Of a DNA stretch of 32,626 nt, positions 24,101 through 30,100 are shown piece after piece (position 1 is the first letter of the stretch; each line of letters opens with the position of its first letter). Under the pieces are notes generated by a model that worked only from the letters and a program-made list of their open reading frames with translations, ran no database searches and had not been told where the DNA came from. The DNA is from a virus. The stretch lies in IMG/VR virus record IMGVR_UViG_3300032220_000576, positions 1 through 32,626 of that record. One strand, given 5' to 3'. Made by a program: the position numbers and the translations under genes.

Positions 24101-27098
24101 ATGAATTTTCTGTAGATAGACCAGAAATTACAGATGGTGAAGTTACACCATCGATTGATGAAATATTATATTCAATAATATCACCATCATTAAAGTTGTG
24201 ATTTTTAAATATTACACAGTCTCTTTCAGAAGATATACCTGTTGGTTTTACATATAAGTTTCTAGATTGATAACCACTACCAGGTTCTATAACTTTAATT
24301 TCTCTTAAAGTATTCTTCTCAAGAGTTCTAAATTTATGAATTCCTGTTGTATTTTCGGTAGTAAATCCAACAGTGTTTACTCCAACATAATAATCACTAA
24401 AAGTCTGATATAACTTTATGCTACTTGGGTTAACGATTTGGACATAATACTCAGAACCATTAACCAGAGTTTTATTTCCAATTCTGTTGAAAACATTATC
24501 AGGAGGTCCAAAGGTTCCTATTCCTAGACTTTGATTTCCATTATTACTATAAATGATTGACTGTCCGTTAACAAAATTATGATTTGTTGTAAATGTTATA
24601 GTTTCATCTGTGGCGTCTATTCCACCACCATAAATTGACTCTCTAGCATCAAATTCAATTTCTCTATATCTTTTTGAAATAACTGGTTGTAATGTAGCAC
24701 CACTACCATTACCACCTTTAATAGTTGCAGAAACAACGGTTGAAATGTCAAAATCTTGTGGATCAACTAAGACAGACTCTACAGATCCACTTACAACTGG
24801 TTTAACTAAAGATCTTGTTCCTGTTGTAGGAGAGTCAACTTCTATGTAAGGAGGGTTGAGAACATCATAACCAGATCCAAAGTTTACAACATTGATGCTC
24901 TCTAAAGGTCCATAATAAATTTTATCATTTGTTTTTGGACTTACAATTTCAACACCATTAATTAAAAGACCAACTCCACCAGGTACAGTTTTTTCTGACT
25001 TACCACGTGCAAAATTAATCTCTAAGGGAAACTTTCTGAGAAGTTTTTGCGGACTTATAATTAAGTCCTTATGTCTTGCTAGGATAAATTTGTGGAATCC
25101 TGATCCAGACGATAGATTTCCAAATTCTAAATATTCTACTGTTCCGATAAAGGAACGAGAAGTGTATAGTTTAATTTGATTTTTTAAAGTTTGTACTTCT
25201 ACAAAATAACTGTTTCCAGAGACCAAACCAGGCATTGGTTCTTTTTCTGGTCTGTAAATTATTTCATCACCAGTAATGAATGGAACGTTACTGGTAAATG
25301 AAATGATGGAGTAGTTTAAAGTTGTTGAATTAAAACCTTGCAGACGAGAACCACTTGCTTCACTTATAGTAGCATCTGAAATATTTTTCGTAATAGTATA
25401 AGATGGTAATGAGTTTGAAGCTACATAACCATACTTTTGATCACTATAAACATTTTGAATGTTTGCAATTAACTTATCATTACCATATTCTAAAGAAGAT
25501 CCAGTACTAGAAGATTTCTTTATCTTTCTTCTAATATCATAGTCTAAAGAAACTGATGGTGTAAAAGTTCCAAGTCCGTTCAGAATAATTTCTTTTGTTG
25601 TATTGTTAATAACAGAAACTGTTGCTCCAGAAACAACAACATTTTGAGTCCCTCTAACAAGAACTTCAATAGAATCACCAACTTTAAGACTTGACTTATC
25701 AATATCACTTAATAAGGTAAATGTGGATCCAGATATTGCTGATACTTGATATCTTGAACTTGTGTTATAAATCCAAGAATTTGCAAAAGTTTCTTTATAA
25801 GTTCTATTTTCTGATGGATTTTTGATTGATTCTCCAACGTTTCTAATACCAATATACTCACCTTCACTCGCTAAAGAGATATCTCCTACTGGAACAAACT
25901 CAGAAAGAACACCGGTGATTCTTATCTCAACCTTCTTAGTTTGATCCCCATCTTCATAACCAAAAACAACTTCATCTGAACGAATGGCAGATGTAGTATT
26001 AATTACGTTACTAACACCCGAGCATCCAAAAAACTGGTTTATACTCTTGTCTAAGTAAGAAATTTTATTAGAACCACTAATAAGAACTCCTGTTTGTCCA
26101 AAACCAATAGTTGAATCTACTGGAATAATGGATGAACCAACAGATACAGTTTCTAATACCTTTGTATTTCCAGGTATAGTAAATGTTCCTTCAGTTAAGT
26201 CATTATCATTATATCCAACAAATAAAGATATCTTGTAGTATGTTTTATTATTTCTTGTAATAATTTCAACTTCAGATACAGAACCTTGTGTTCTTTCATC
26301 GGTTGATTTTTTAATAGTTTGACCAACTAACTTGAGTGGATCTCCAGATATTCTCTCTGCAATTATATTTTCTCTTCTAGAAAACTTTGCACTCGATGGT
26401 TTTGTAAGTAATTGTTCTAGATCAATTACTTTTACATCTTCATTATATAAAACTCTAAAAAGAATTTTAAAAGACTCTTCAGTTCCTTTTGATTGATATA
26501 AACTCTTTGCTTCTTTAATAAAATTACTTACATCCAGGTTTGACGTTAATGAAGTATTCTCTAAACCTGGAACAAAAGTATATTTAATTTTATTATAAAA
26601 TTCTTGTAAAAATAGAGAACTTAAGTTATTTACCCCAACACCACTAGTATGAATACCAGCCGCGGAAGTTGAAAAAACAAGTTCTTCAGGATTATTTACT
26701 TGACGATATGAAGTAATACCACTAAAACCACGAATACATCCAGTAAAACTATTTGTTGTTATACCCGTATATGTAATAATTTCATCATCAATCTTAAGAA
26801 GACCATACTGATCTGGAAATCCTTTAGTAGAATCAACTACAATAGTTCCTGTTAATGAATCTAAAGTATTTTTTAAAGTTGTTGTTCCACTGATAACCTC
26901 TGGAGTTAAGTTATCAACTTTTAAATATTGATCTAAGTTCTCAGCAATATCAATTGGACCACCTTGATATTCCTGTGAGATATAATATTGCTTTAAAAAA
27001 TCTGCAGCCTTTGGAGATTCTGATAGTAAAAATTCAGGTATTTGATTTTGAACAATTTGCTGAATCTTAACTCTTACGTCAAAACCAGTTGCGATCAT
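15180..27098 (-). CDS. gp7: Giant gp7-like baseplate wedge protein with YHYH domain
   Basis: This is a single open frame of 3972 aa, nearly four times T4 gp7 (1032 aa). Near the N-terminus, SLYQSKGTEESFKILFRVLY (199-218) followed by NEDVKVIDL, and then KLVGQTI (256-262), match the C-terminal part of T4 gp7 (YSTKGIEASYKFLFKVLYNE, then DLVGQTI). Residues about 1235-1330 carry a YHYH-type domain: GWAYDGNPIYGPYGF with W1242, then LDVHNGRFCKTSEFPNGTYA with H1306. About 2338-2440 holds GEKVKGKNSG followed by DYGWISDTGKLNES and DNDYYQNLSYSVRS. A segment ending near 3540 has VLLIFINGVIQQPGVAY and RVEDNIAIFFYRGTRG, common in phage fibres. Most of the rest is repeated beta-rich modules. The slot between gp6 and gp8 is that of gene 7. 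The start has AGGAAAT upstream, inside the end of gp6. Confidence 0.88.
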   Translation of the reverse strand: MIATGFDVRVKIQQIVQNQIPEFLLSESPKAADFLKQYYISQEYQGGPIDIAENLDQYLKVDNLTPEVISGTTTLKNTLDSLTGTIVVDSTKGFPDQYGLLKIDDEIITYTGITTNSFTGCIRGFSGITSYRQVNNPEELVFSTSAAGIHTSGVGVNNLSSLFLQEFYNKIKYTFVPGLENTSLTSNLDVSNFIKEAKSLYQSKGTEESFKILFRVLYNEDVKVIDLEQLLTKPSSAKFSRRENIIAERISGDPLKLVGQTIKKSTDERTQGSVSEVEIITRNNKTYYKISLFVGYNDNDLTEGTFTIPGNTKVLETVSVGSSIIPVDSTIGFGQTGVLISGSNKISYLDKSINQFFGCSGVSNVINTTSAIRSDEVVFGYEDGDQTKKVEIRITGVLSEFVPVGDISLASEGEYIGIRNVGESIKNPSENRTYKETFANSWIYNTSSRYQVSAISGSTFTLLSDIDKSSLKVGDSIEVLVRGTQNVVVSGATVSVINNTTKEIILNGLGTFTPSVSLDYDIRRKIKKSSSTGSSLEYGNDKLIANIQNVYSDQKYGYVASNSLPSYTITKNISDATISEASGSRLQGFNSTTLNYSIISFTSNVPFITGDEIIYRPEKEPMPGLVSGNSYFVEVQTLKNQIKLYTSRSFIGTVEYLEFGNLSSGSGFHKFILARHKDLIISPQKLLRKFPLEINFARGKSEKTVPGGVGLLINGVEIVSPKTNDKIYYGPLESINVVNFGSGYDVLNPPYIEVDSPTTGTRSLVKPVVSGSVESVLVDPQDFDISTVVSATIKGGNGSGATLQPVISKRYREIEFDARESIYGGGIDATDETITFTTNHNFVNGQSIIYSNNGNQSLGIGTFGPPDNVFNRIGNKTLVNGSEYYVQIVNPSSIKLYQTFSDYYVGVNTVGFTTENTTGIHKFRTLEKNTLREIKVIEPGSGYQSRNLYVKPTGISSERDCVIFKNHNFNDGDIIEYNISSIDGVTSPSVISGLSTENSYYILKIDNDSFRVANAGIGASIVSNYERKNYVKFSSTGTGYQIFKYPNIEINVNVSFGSTVVGIITATPVIRGQLIDAYLYEKGTGYGSNILNFVKKPKIRIKNGKNAEVEPIVKNGKIIQVQVLSSGSEYYSVPNLKIIGDGFGAVLRPVISNQKLVSVIVINSGTNYNQETTKINVVAAGSGAIIDPSIRSLTLNEQYRNSEDTLIDTQNNLQYSIVGYSTNTVASDFGDTGSSHSPIIGWAYDGNPIYGPYGFSDPENISSSIRLLKSGYVLDSSRVENRPSSFDAGFFVEDYVYTNAGDLDVHNGRFCKTSEFPNGTYAYFVGIATDTATNTLKPAYPYFVGDSYRSVVNTDNFILNQTFDFNNSDLIRNTFPYKVGDRYADNDFLVESNEIITQQTLIESVTKGSVTSVSIDEPGDGYRVGEISIFDDSNTSGNGLSLEISEVEGKVITNVSTSVETYNNSVFVWKDKETVEAVISPFHTISDNEYVSISGLSTSIYKLDRTHKVGVTTARVNLVKNISAVVAPGTIEDIFISNIPSTVSVGSTITIGIGGSETLRVLNVYNEGSILRVRRSDTGVAHTASSQVNVIPNKIEIPLNANYFDSSVNDIVYFNPKQSVGVGTTIGGSSTIINTVGETSKNISILNRSIYLPNHPFKSGQQVTLTKKDGTSSFLCSVDGGVTVFNLPSSVSQTVYVINKSKDFIGITTAVGLTTNTEGVAFTTNGSNSYEYYITSNLTQVTGKVEKIKSTVSVSTSHGLQIGDIVTLNVYPNVTTGIGNSSSVRIKYNQEYDKVLVNSIGFNSTGINTSASQITIDASNLKTGDKIFYNSTDLVASGLQTGTYFIYKIDDSTIKLSNTYYDTTLKYPNTISIVGAGGSRHEISLVNPQIPIVRNSDLVFNVSDSSLQNRKLKIFYDQNFDDEFVSIGNTSTFNISGVGTIGISTSATFTLKYSDGVPSKLYYTLEKSGYLSTSDTEVRNHSEISFVDSAYNGTYTVTGTGTTTFNIALSKAPERNTLYPTQHDVLKYTTSSRTTSGGIGKLKTIFAGYNYKKVPKFVGFSSSSGENANIIANSTTIGKINKTRILNAGFEYSSDKTIRPEAYVSPIIFTEKSNTISNVLVTDGGKNYSSAPNLIIVDPETGEVVDSTSLSCTISGSSVNSVKIISNPYGLSSVQQRIIAIDNSNGVSISSITSSPAGIVTCVLSTPILGFTTNIFSIGEEIFVEGIEKDSTAGDGFNSADYGYQFFRVSSYTNTNPAVVEFSLSGIATNAGFAKTNQGYASIVSRNNYPVFDITQTFATLNSGEKLLTSTGGGYIERDLYVSESTRNYIKVNGSYTLSVGEKVKGKNSGVIVTVKSITENKGQFKVDYATRQDYGWISDTGKLNESYQVTSDNDYYQNLSYSVRSKIQYDEMIDPVNRLLHTSGLKNFSDTQIESKVGSKVSYASTTNDTIVLDIIDNKRVDAINNFDLTLDIDTSSNQTKSKFLKFKNKKLTDYIKCLTNRVLLIDDIESRFSNRESNSDTFVDIDFLDDTYSRYLIQVINPNNLDRQIYEFTVLKDTGNSYVLEKGSLSNTNISLGEISGKSDSEGQSIRFTPTDFYDTDYDIKMVKTRFNSSVNGIGTQSVGFVNLTGVNKSVGIGTTVTLLSFNKNNVQSLYANIQILNTVTEKMNYVELLLDHDGTNTYQADFYFDSSGVQGNSSNYMGTFDSTISAGIVSLTYYNTESNVVLVRSSIVGFGSTSTGIGTYRFLASGQPDGSESSARYESSYTVSSGTTSVIGVSTGNVSSLKSLVRVSYGNTSAVHQVLMLQDSSNVYTVQYPFLSIGSTSGIGTFGGEINGSSTYLKFYPDPLISSNIQVQSFNEIIYFENDYDNAPQNLDYGTATSLVQLSAYDAINGNRANRLDFDIRYDGTQIYVKTFNPATSSVLNPVTGIFTIPNHFFSTGEELYYEPGSSFVGVGATGVGIGATANYVGVVTTILPPKVYAIKVNDSQFKLSTKREYALAGIFVTFTSSGTGNAHTLEMSKKLEKTIISLNGVVQKPLTFVPISYTVANNYGQVGLAATFFSLSGISSIKPKDIIKIDEEYMSVTDVGIGTTTTGPISGVGTFPLIEVTRGYVGSAATSHSNGALAQIYRGAYNIENNKIWFTEAPKGNPRQRRNQSNLPVPKTTFNGRVYLRNDYTTNVIYDDVSDQFTGIGQTYVVTVQGINTTGIQTGSGVLFLNDIFQTPTTSNNAGNNYVVSTQSGISSVRFTGITSTNGQIIVSPGDVNQNQLPRGGIIVSLGSTSGAGFAPLVGASVTAVVSGGVITSVGIGTTDIVGSGYRGVVSIGVTETGHAGTAANITATVGAGGTLTFNVVSGGTGYTNPRILVSEPNYENLPVIGVSRAGVGATTDTGSNLLITLDVGAISTTGIGSTLFEVSSFKISRPGYGFKVGDVFKPVGLVTARGLNAPLQEFKLTVLDTFTDSFSFWQFGELDYIDSIKNLQNNQRKRFPLYYNGQLLSFEKDPSNTTSVNIDLNAVLLIFINGVIQQPGVAYQFDGGTSFVFTDPPRVEDNIAIFFYRGTRGDDTVFVNVAETVKIGDSVQVFRNNDFDQTISQNQRVISNIPGSDKIETEIYTAQGIDETYYKPLTWIKQKVDKVINLDIVSKERDSLETQIYPTAKIIKDVQASDNSIFVDDASFFNYEENNYSITIDSVEGLIVQGTDPVSAAITAVVSTAGTISSLSVVNFGTGYSGSATIKIASPSTIGVGVGSTATATVSIVGGSITTPVITNPGFGYTSSNPPQVIVSYPDIQVEKVTNITTVEGFAGIITGITTTTGTSGNPLALKLFVQGPSGFSGLATGHPILIKDTTVGNGLTSINNLNSSVIGIGTTNVDNVYIVANIVPAATNAEIIVNVKSNSNISGVSTFGSSSSPVGRYSWGKLSGINRGTSPVAIGVSGLTVDVGLSTFPTIQRRGFGLRDTGALRKRSNV

Positions 27099-27101
27099 AT
27101 T

Positions 27102-29027
27102 TTATTTCCTCTCCAGTTCTCCGTTAGAGTAGCTTGATGTATAGTAATCTCTTGTAAAAGTGACTCCAGAGATATCTTCTCCGGAAGAAATAACATCCTT
27201 AACCATATTTATGGTGCTATCTGAAATACTAAAACTTAGATACAAATCACTCAGACCAACAACATCATTTGACTCAGGATATGCTTGTACTTCAATAATA
27301 TTATTTTCCTTTTCAGTTGAGGTGATGTTTATTGTGTTAATGATGATCTCACCATTTGCATAGTCAATCGTTCCTGCAGAAGCAATAATAACTCTATACT
27401 CACCATCATTCATGCGTTTTACAACAGATAAAACACCTCTTCCGCTACCATCAAGAGTACCGGTTGAAGTCTTATTTGGAACATCAGTGAAGTAAACTAG
27501 ATCAGTGTTTCCACTAATATAGAATCCTGTACTCTTGATGTTATATCCTTGAGAATTAATGTGGAACTTATTTCCATAGCACAGTTCATATTGTGCAAAC
27601 TGGTTGACGAGTGCCTTTAAGTTTCTACGTATTCTGACTTTTGTAATGTTGGAAGTAATCGAACGGTCAGCATTATCAATAATCTGTAGAATTTTACTGT
27701 ACTTAAATCTTCCACCAAACTTGTTCAGGTCAACAGAAGATGCATAGGTGTTTAATGCATCAACAGCAGTTGCTTTGAGACCACTGACGTTTGAAACTTG
27801 AGGTGAGTTGTAGTAGATTGAAGAATCAATTTCAACATAAAGAATCTTAAGATCGATAATTTCTTGGTTGATTCCTGTAAGTGAATATTGCTTTAGTTTT
27901 GAAAGAATAGTTTCTTTATCAAAGTCTGAGATAAAATCACCATTCTTTGGTTTGATACTAATTAAAACTTTTCCAAACTGTGGTGGACTCAGTTCTTCAC
28001 CACCAACTACAGAAACAGACTCTGTGTTTGGATATATTTGTTGGATAATCGCTTCATAGTCTCTTGAGGTCACTGCTCTGTACTGAGCAGAATAAAGACG
28101 AGGGGCAAAATATTTAATGGATGATACTGGTTCAATTTCACCACCATTCATTGCACCTTGAACAGTAGTTAATGTTACTGAACCAGCTGGAATTACAGGG
28201 TTGCTACTTGAATCTCTGAACGTTCCAGAGAAACTAAACTCCGATGGACCATTTCCATCTTTACCATCAGTAATAATGTATGTGACTGTAATGACTGAAC
28301 TATTCTCTAACTTCTTACCAAAAATACCATCACCAAATAACAGTTCATACTTCTCATCCTGAACTTCTTGAAGTAGATAGATTTCAGATGTTCTCTCAAT
28401 ACGAATAATATTATCTACCTTTTGATATTCTCTACCAAGACCACTATCTGATGGTCCCTTTACATAGACAACAATGGATGAAGTATCAATGAAAGAGTTA
28501 TCGAGAATAAATCTCTGATCCAGTGAACCATCAACAACAAACTGTTTTGTTAAAAATGTTCCCTGATAGATTTCAATAGGACTTGCGGTGGTTCCAAAGG
28601 TCGCAACACCACCATTGATGGTAGTAGAGACGTTTTCTGGAATAGAGAAGGTATATGTGCTCTCATTCGCTGTACCAACGCACACTAGACCCGCCTGTAG
28701 CGTGAGTGTAGGACTTGTAGCACTAGTTGGTACACTAATCGTTACATGTGCCCTTGCTGCCGTTCTAGAGCGTGGTGTGTAACCGATATTTCTTGCAAGT
28801 GAAACGACATTTTCTCTTAAAGTTGCTGAGTCTAGAAAAGACTCATTCACAACCATATTTGAGTTAAATGCTGTGATATATGTATTATACGCTAGAGTAT
28901 CGATTAAAACAGAAAAGTTAGAACCTTCGAAGTCAAAGTCAGTAAAGTCTGAATTTGCACGAAGATAATCTTTTATCGATGTTTTAATCTGATCAAAGTC
29001 TAGATTTGTAAATTTAGTGAAAGGCAT
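27102..29027 (-). CDS. gp6: Baseplate wedge subunit gp6
   Basis: The 641-aa protein is close to T4 gp6 in length (660 aa). It begins MPFTKFTNLDFDQIKTSIKD, then LRANSDFTDFDFEGSNFSVL and IDTLAYNT, the N-terminal pattern of the family. Around 314-350 it has YRAVTSRDYEAIIQQIYPNT, SVSVVGGEELSPPQFGKVLI and SIKP, which aligns with the T4 core (YRAVTASDYKALV ... GGEKNDPPQYGKVFVSLKP). The family forms the heterotrimeric (gp6)2-gp7 core of each wedge and links wedges in a ring around the hub. It follows gp25 with one base between stop and start, and precedes the gp7-like gene by three bases. No insertion of the kind seen in gp14 or gp8 is evident. Confidence 0.95.
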   Translation of the reverse strand: MPFTKFTNLDFDQIKTSIKDYLRANSDFTDFDFEGSNFSVLIDTLAYNTYITAFNSNMVVNESFLDSATLRENVVSLARNIGYTPRSRTAARAHVTISVPTSATSPTLTLQAGLVCVGTANESTYTFSIPENVSTTINGGVATFGTTASPIEIYQGTFLTKQFVVDGSLDQRFILDNSFIDTSSIVVYVKGPSDSGLGREYQKVDNIIRIERTSEIYLLQEVQDEKYELLFGDGIFGKKLENSSVITVTYIITDGKDGNGPSEFSFSGTFRDSSSNPVIPAGSVTLTTVQGAMNGGEIEPVSSIKYFAPRLYSAQYRAVTSRDYEAIIQQIYPNTESVSVVGGEELSPPQFGKVLISIKPKNGDFISDFDKETILSKLKQYSLTGINQEIIDLKILYVEIDSSIYYNSPQVSNVSGLKATAVDALNTYASSVDLNKFGGRFKYSKILQIIDNADRSITSNITKVRIRRNLKALVNQFAQYELCYGNKFHINSQGYNIKSTGFYISGNTDLVYFTDVPNKTSTGTLDGSGRGVLSVVKRMNDGEYRVIIASAGTIDYANGEIIINTINITSTEKENNIIEVQAYPESNDVVGLSDLYLSFSISDSTINMVKDVISSGEDISGVTFTRDYYTSSYSNGELERK

Positions 29028-29028
29028 T

Positions 29029-29430
29029 TTATCTGGTTGCCTCTAATATAAACGTAAACGCTTGTGTCGGAACATCTTGTCCAATAATATCAAAGACAAC
29101 AGTCACATTAAAAGTATTTTCATCAGGTTGAGGATCGACCTCTACCTTAACGTTTGTGACTCTTGGTTCAAAATTACGAACTGTCGTCAGAATTTGGTCT
29201 TCAATGATGGATGCAGTACCATAATCAACGAATTCAAAGAGACTTGAACGTACTTCAGAACCCAACAAAGAGTTAAAAAACCGCTCTGTTGGGATAGTCT
29301 CAACTAAATTTCTGACTGAACGACGAATTGCGTTCTCATTTTTCAAAATAGGCAGGTCTTTTGTCACAGGATGAGGCTCAAAAGACAAACTAATGTCCTT
29401 AAATGCCCTTGATACTCTGGTGACTGCCAT
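29029..29430 (-). CDS. gp25: Baseplate wedge subunit gp25
   Basis: The 133-aa protein is almost the exact length of T4 gp25 (132 aa) and has the family's lysozyme-like fold pattern: early DISLSFEPHPVTKDLPIL, then NAIRRSVRNLVETIPTERFF (33-52) and the hallmark NFEPR (86-90). The EPR motif is conserved in contractile systems, including TssE of type VI secretion. The protein ties gp6 dimers to the sheath and nucleates sheath assembly. It has no catalytic lysozyme residues that I can identify, as expected. A perfect late promoter box precedes it, with GGGAG between the box and the ATG, making it the first gene of the baseplate operon. Confidence 0.95.
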   Translation of the reverse strand: MAVTRVSRAFKDISLSFEPHPVTKDLPILKNENAIRRSVRNLVETIPTERFFNSLLGSEVRSSLFEFVDYGTASIIEDQILTTVRNFEPRVTNVKVEVDPQPDENTFNVTVVFDIIGQDVPTQAFTFILEATR

Positions 29431-29452
29431 TTGGACGTGGATTTTCTCCCAT

Positions 29453-29460
29453 TATTTATA
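29453..29460 (-). promoter_or_regulatory. T4-type late promoter box TATAAATA before gp25
   Basis: The minus strand reads TATAAATA, exact to T4 late consensus, 22 bases before the gp25 ATG and two bases after the stop of the 80-aa gene. It predicts a short leader containing GGGAG. This is the best candidate for driving the gp25-gp6-gp7-like operon. Confidence 0.78.
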
Positions 29461-29462
29461 GG

Positions 29463-29705
29463 TTATTTCCAAGGAATCCCATAGTTTGGTTCAGTTCCAT
29501 ACTCCCAATCATCATAATCTTCATCATTCCGAATGCGTTCATGGAGTTCTTCTTGTTTTTTGAGGTTATGCTTTGGTGCAGCATCGTGCATGACCTCTTG
29601 AATCACTCTTTTTGGTGGTGTATTTCCATAATCTGTAACTAATCTAGCAGTACCCCACATTTCTCTCATGTAGTTGGGGTCTCTATCGACTGGTAAGTTC
29701 GACAT
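29463..29705 (-). CDS. Small hydrophilic protein, unknown function
   Basis: I do not recognise this 80-aa protein. It is strongly charged, rich in Asn/Asp/Glu/Arg, Pro and Tyr/Trp, with no Cys, no membrane segment and no signal peptide. Visible pieces are NYMREMWGTARLVTDYGNTP, a Lys/His/Glu-rich middle (HNLKKQEELHERIRNDEDYD) and an aromatic acidic C-terminus (DWEYGTEPNYGIPWK). The start is well supported: AGGAG with five bases before ATG, lying directly at the foot of an 8-bp hairpin. It sits between speD and the gp25 late promoter, so it belongs to the upstream unit rather than to the baseplate operon. Confidence 0.78.
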   Translation of the reverse strand: MSNLPVDRDPNYMREMWGTARLVTDYGNTPPKRVIQEVMHDAAPKHNLKKQEELHERIRNDEDYDDWEYGTEPNYGIPWK

Positions 29706-29713
29706 TTTAGCTC

Positions 29714-29735
29714 CTGTTTTAAGTGAATAAAACAG
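29714..29735 (-). promoter_or_regulatory. Hairpin abutting the ribosome binding site of the 80-aa gene
   Basis: Perfect 8-bp inverted repeat (CTGTTTTA and TAAAACAG) with a 6-base loop. On the minus strand its 3' arm runs directly into the AGGAG Shine-Dalgarno sequence (the final AG of the arm is part of it). Folding could hide or present the ribosome site. There is no U-run after it, so it is not a typical terminator. Confidence 0.5.
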
Positions 29736-29737
29736 AA

Positions 29738-29745
29738 CTTTTATA
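29738..29745 (-). promoter_or_regulatory. Weak late-promoter-like box TATAAAAG
   Basis: Minus strand TATAAAAG, two differences from TATAAATA, between the speD-side hairpin and the RBS hairpin, 32 bases before the 80-aa gene. It is the only promoter-like element for this gene in the gap. Confidence 0.3.
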
Positions 29746-29765
29746 AAGGAGGTTGCTATCTCCTT
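29746..29765 (-). terminator. Possible hairpin terminator after speD
   Basis: Inverted repeat AAGGAG / CTCCTT (6 bp) with an 8-base loop, 8 bases beyond the speD stop. It is followed by TTATAAAAG rather than a clean T-run, so termination would be partial at best. Confidence 0.4.
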
Positions 29766-29773
29766 ATGTTTAT

Positions 29774-30100
29774 TTAACGCTCAACTTCACGGAGCATGTA
29801 GGAGTCGGAATTAAGGTATTTAAGTATCTCAAGAGCAATCAAACGTGGATTTCCTTCTCCACATGTGTAGACATCGACTGCTAGACATCCATTCTCTGGC
29901 CAAGTATGGCAAGACACATGACTTTCTGCAAGTGCAATCACTACCGTACAACCTTGTGGTAGAAAACAATGGGAAAATGTGTTTAAAATGGTCATCTTGG
30001 CACGGTTGATGCCTCGAATCATTGCATTCTGAAGCGATTCAACGTCATTAATCGCTTCAAAATCCACATTGTACACCTCTAGGAGCAGGTGTTTCCCCAT
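29774..30100 (-). CDS. speD: S-adenosylmethionine decarboxylase proenzyme SpeD
   Basis: This is a pyruvoyl-dependent decarboxylase that converts S-adenosylmethionine to its aminopropyl-donating form for spermidine synthesis. Signature ALAESHVSCHTWPE contains the self-cleavage pair Glu-Ser (the Ser becomes the pyruvoyl group) and the catalytic His, followed by AVDVYTCGEG with the catalytic Cys. Spacing Ser +5 His +20 Cys is the same as in bacterial class 1b enzymes (S63, H68, C83), so it should be active. I chose ATG at 30100 (MGKHLLLEVYN); the frame also extends to a TTG at 30115 (113 aa), which the late-promoter spacing would allow. The bacterial form is normally about 120 aa. It is an auxiliary metabolic gene, known from marine cyanophages. 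It has no spermidine synthase neighbour here, so its product would enter host metabolism. Confidence 0.93.
   Translation of the reverse strand: MGKHLLLEVYNVDFEAINDVESLQNAMIRGINRAKMTILNTFSHCFLPQGCTVVIALAESHVSCHTWPENGCLAVDVYTCGEGNPRLIALEILKYLNSDSYMLREVER

Noticed and set aside
15180-27098. Possible frameshift or fusion artefact producing the giant frame
   Set aside because: The frame is continuous with uniform composition and module content throughout; a single long gene is the simpler reading, though long-read confirmation would settle repeat-driven assembly errors.
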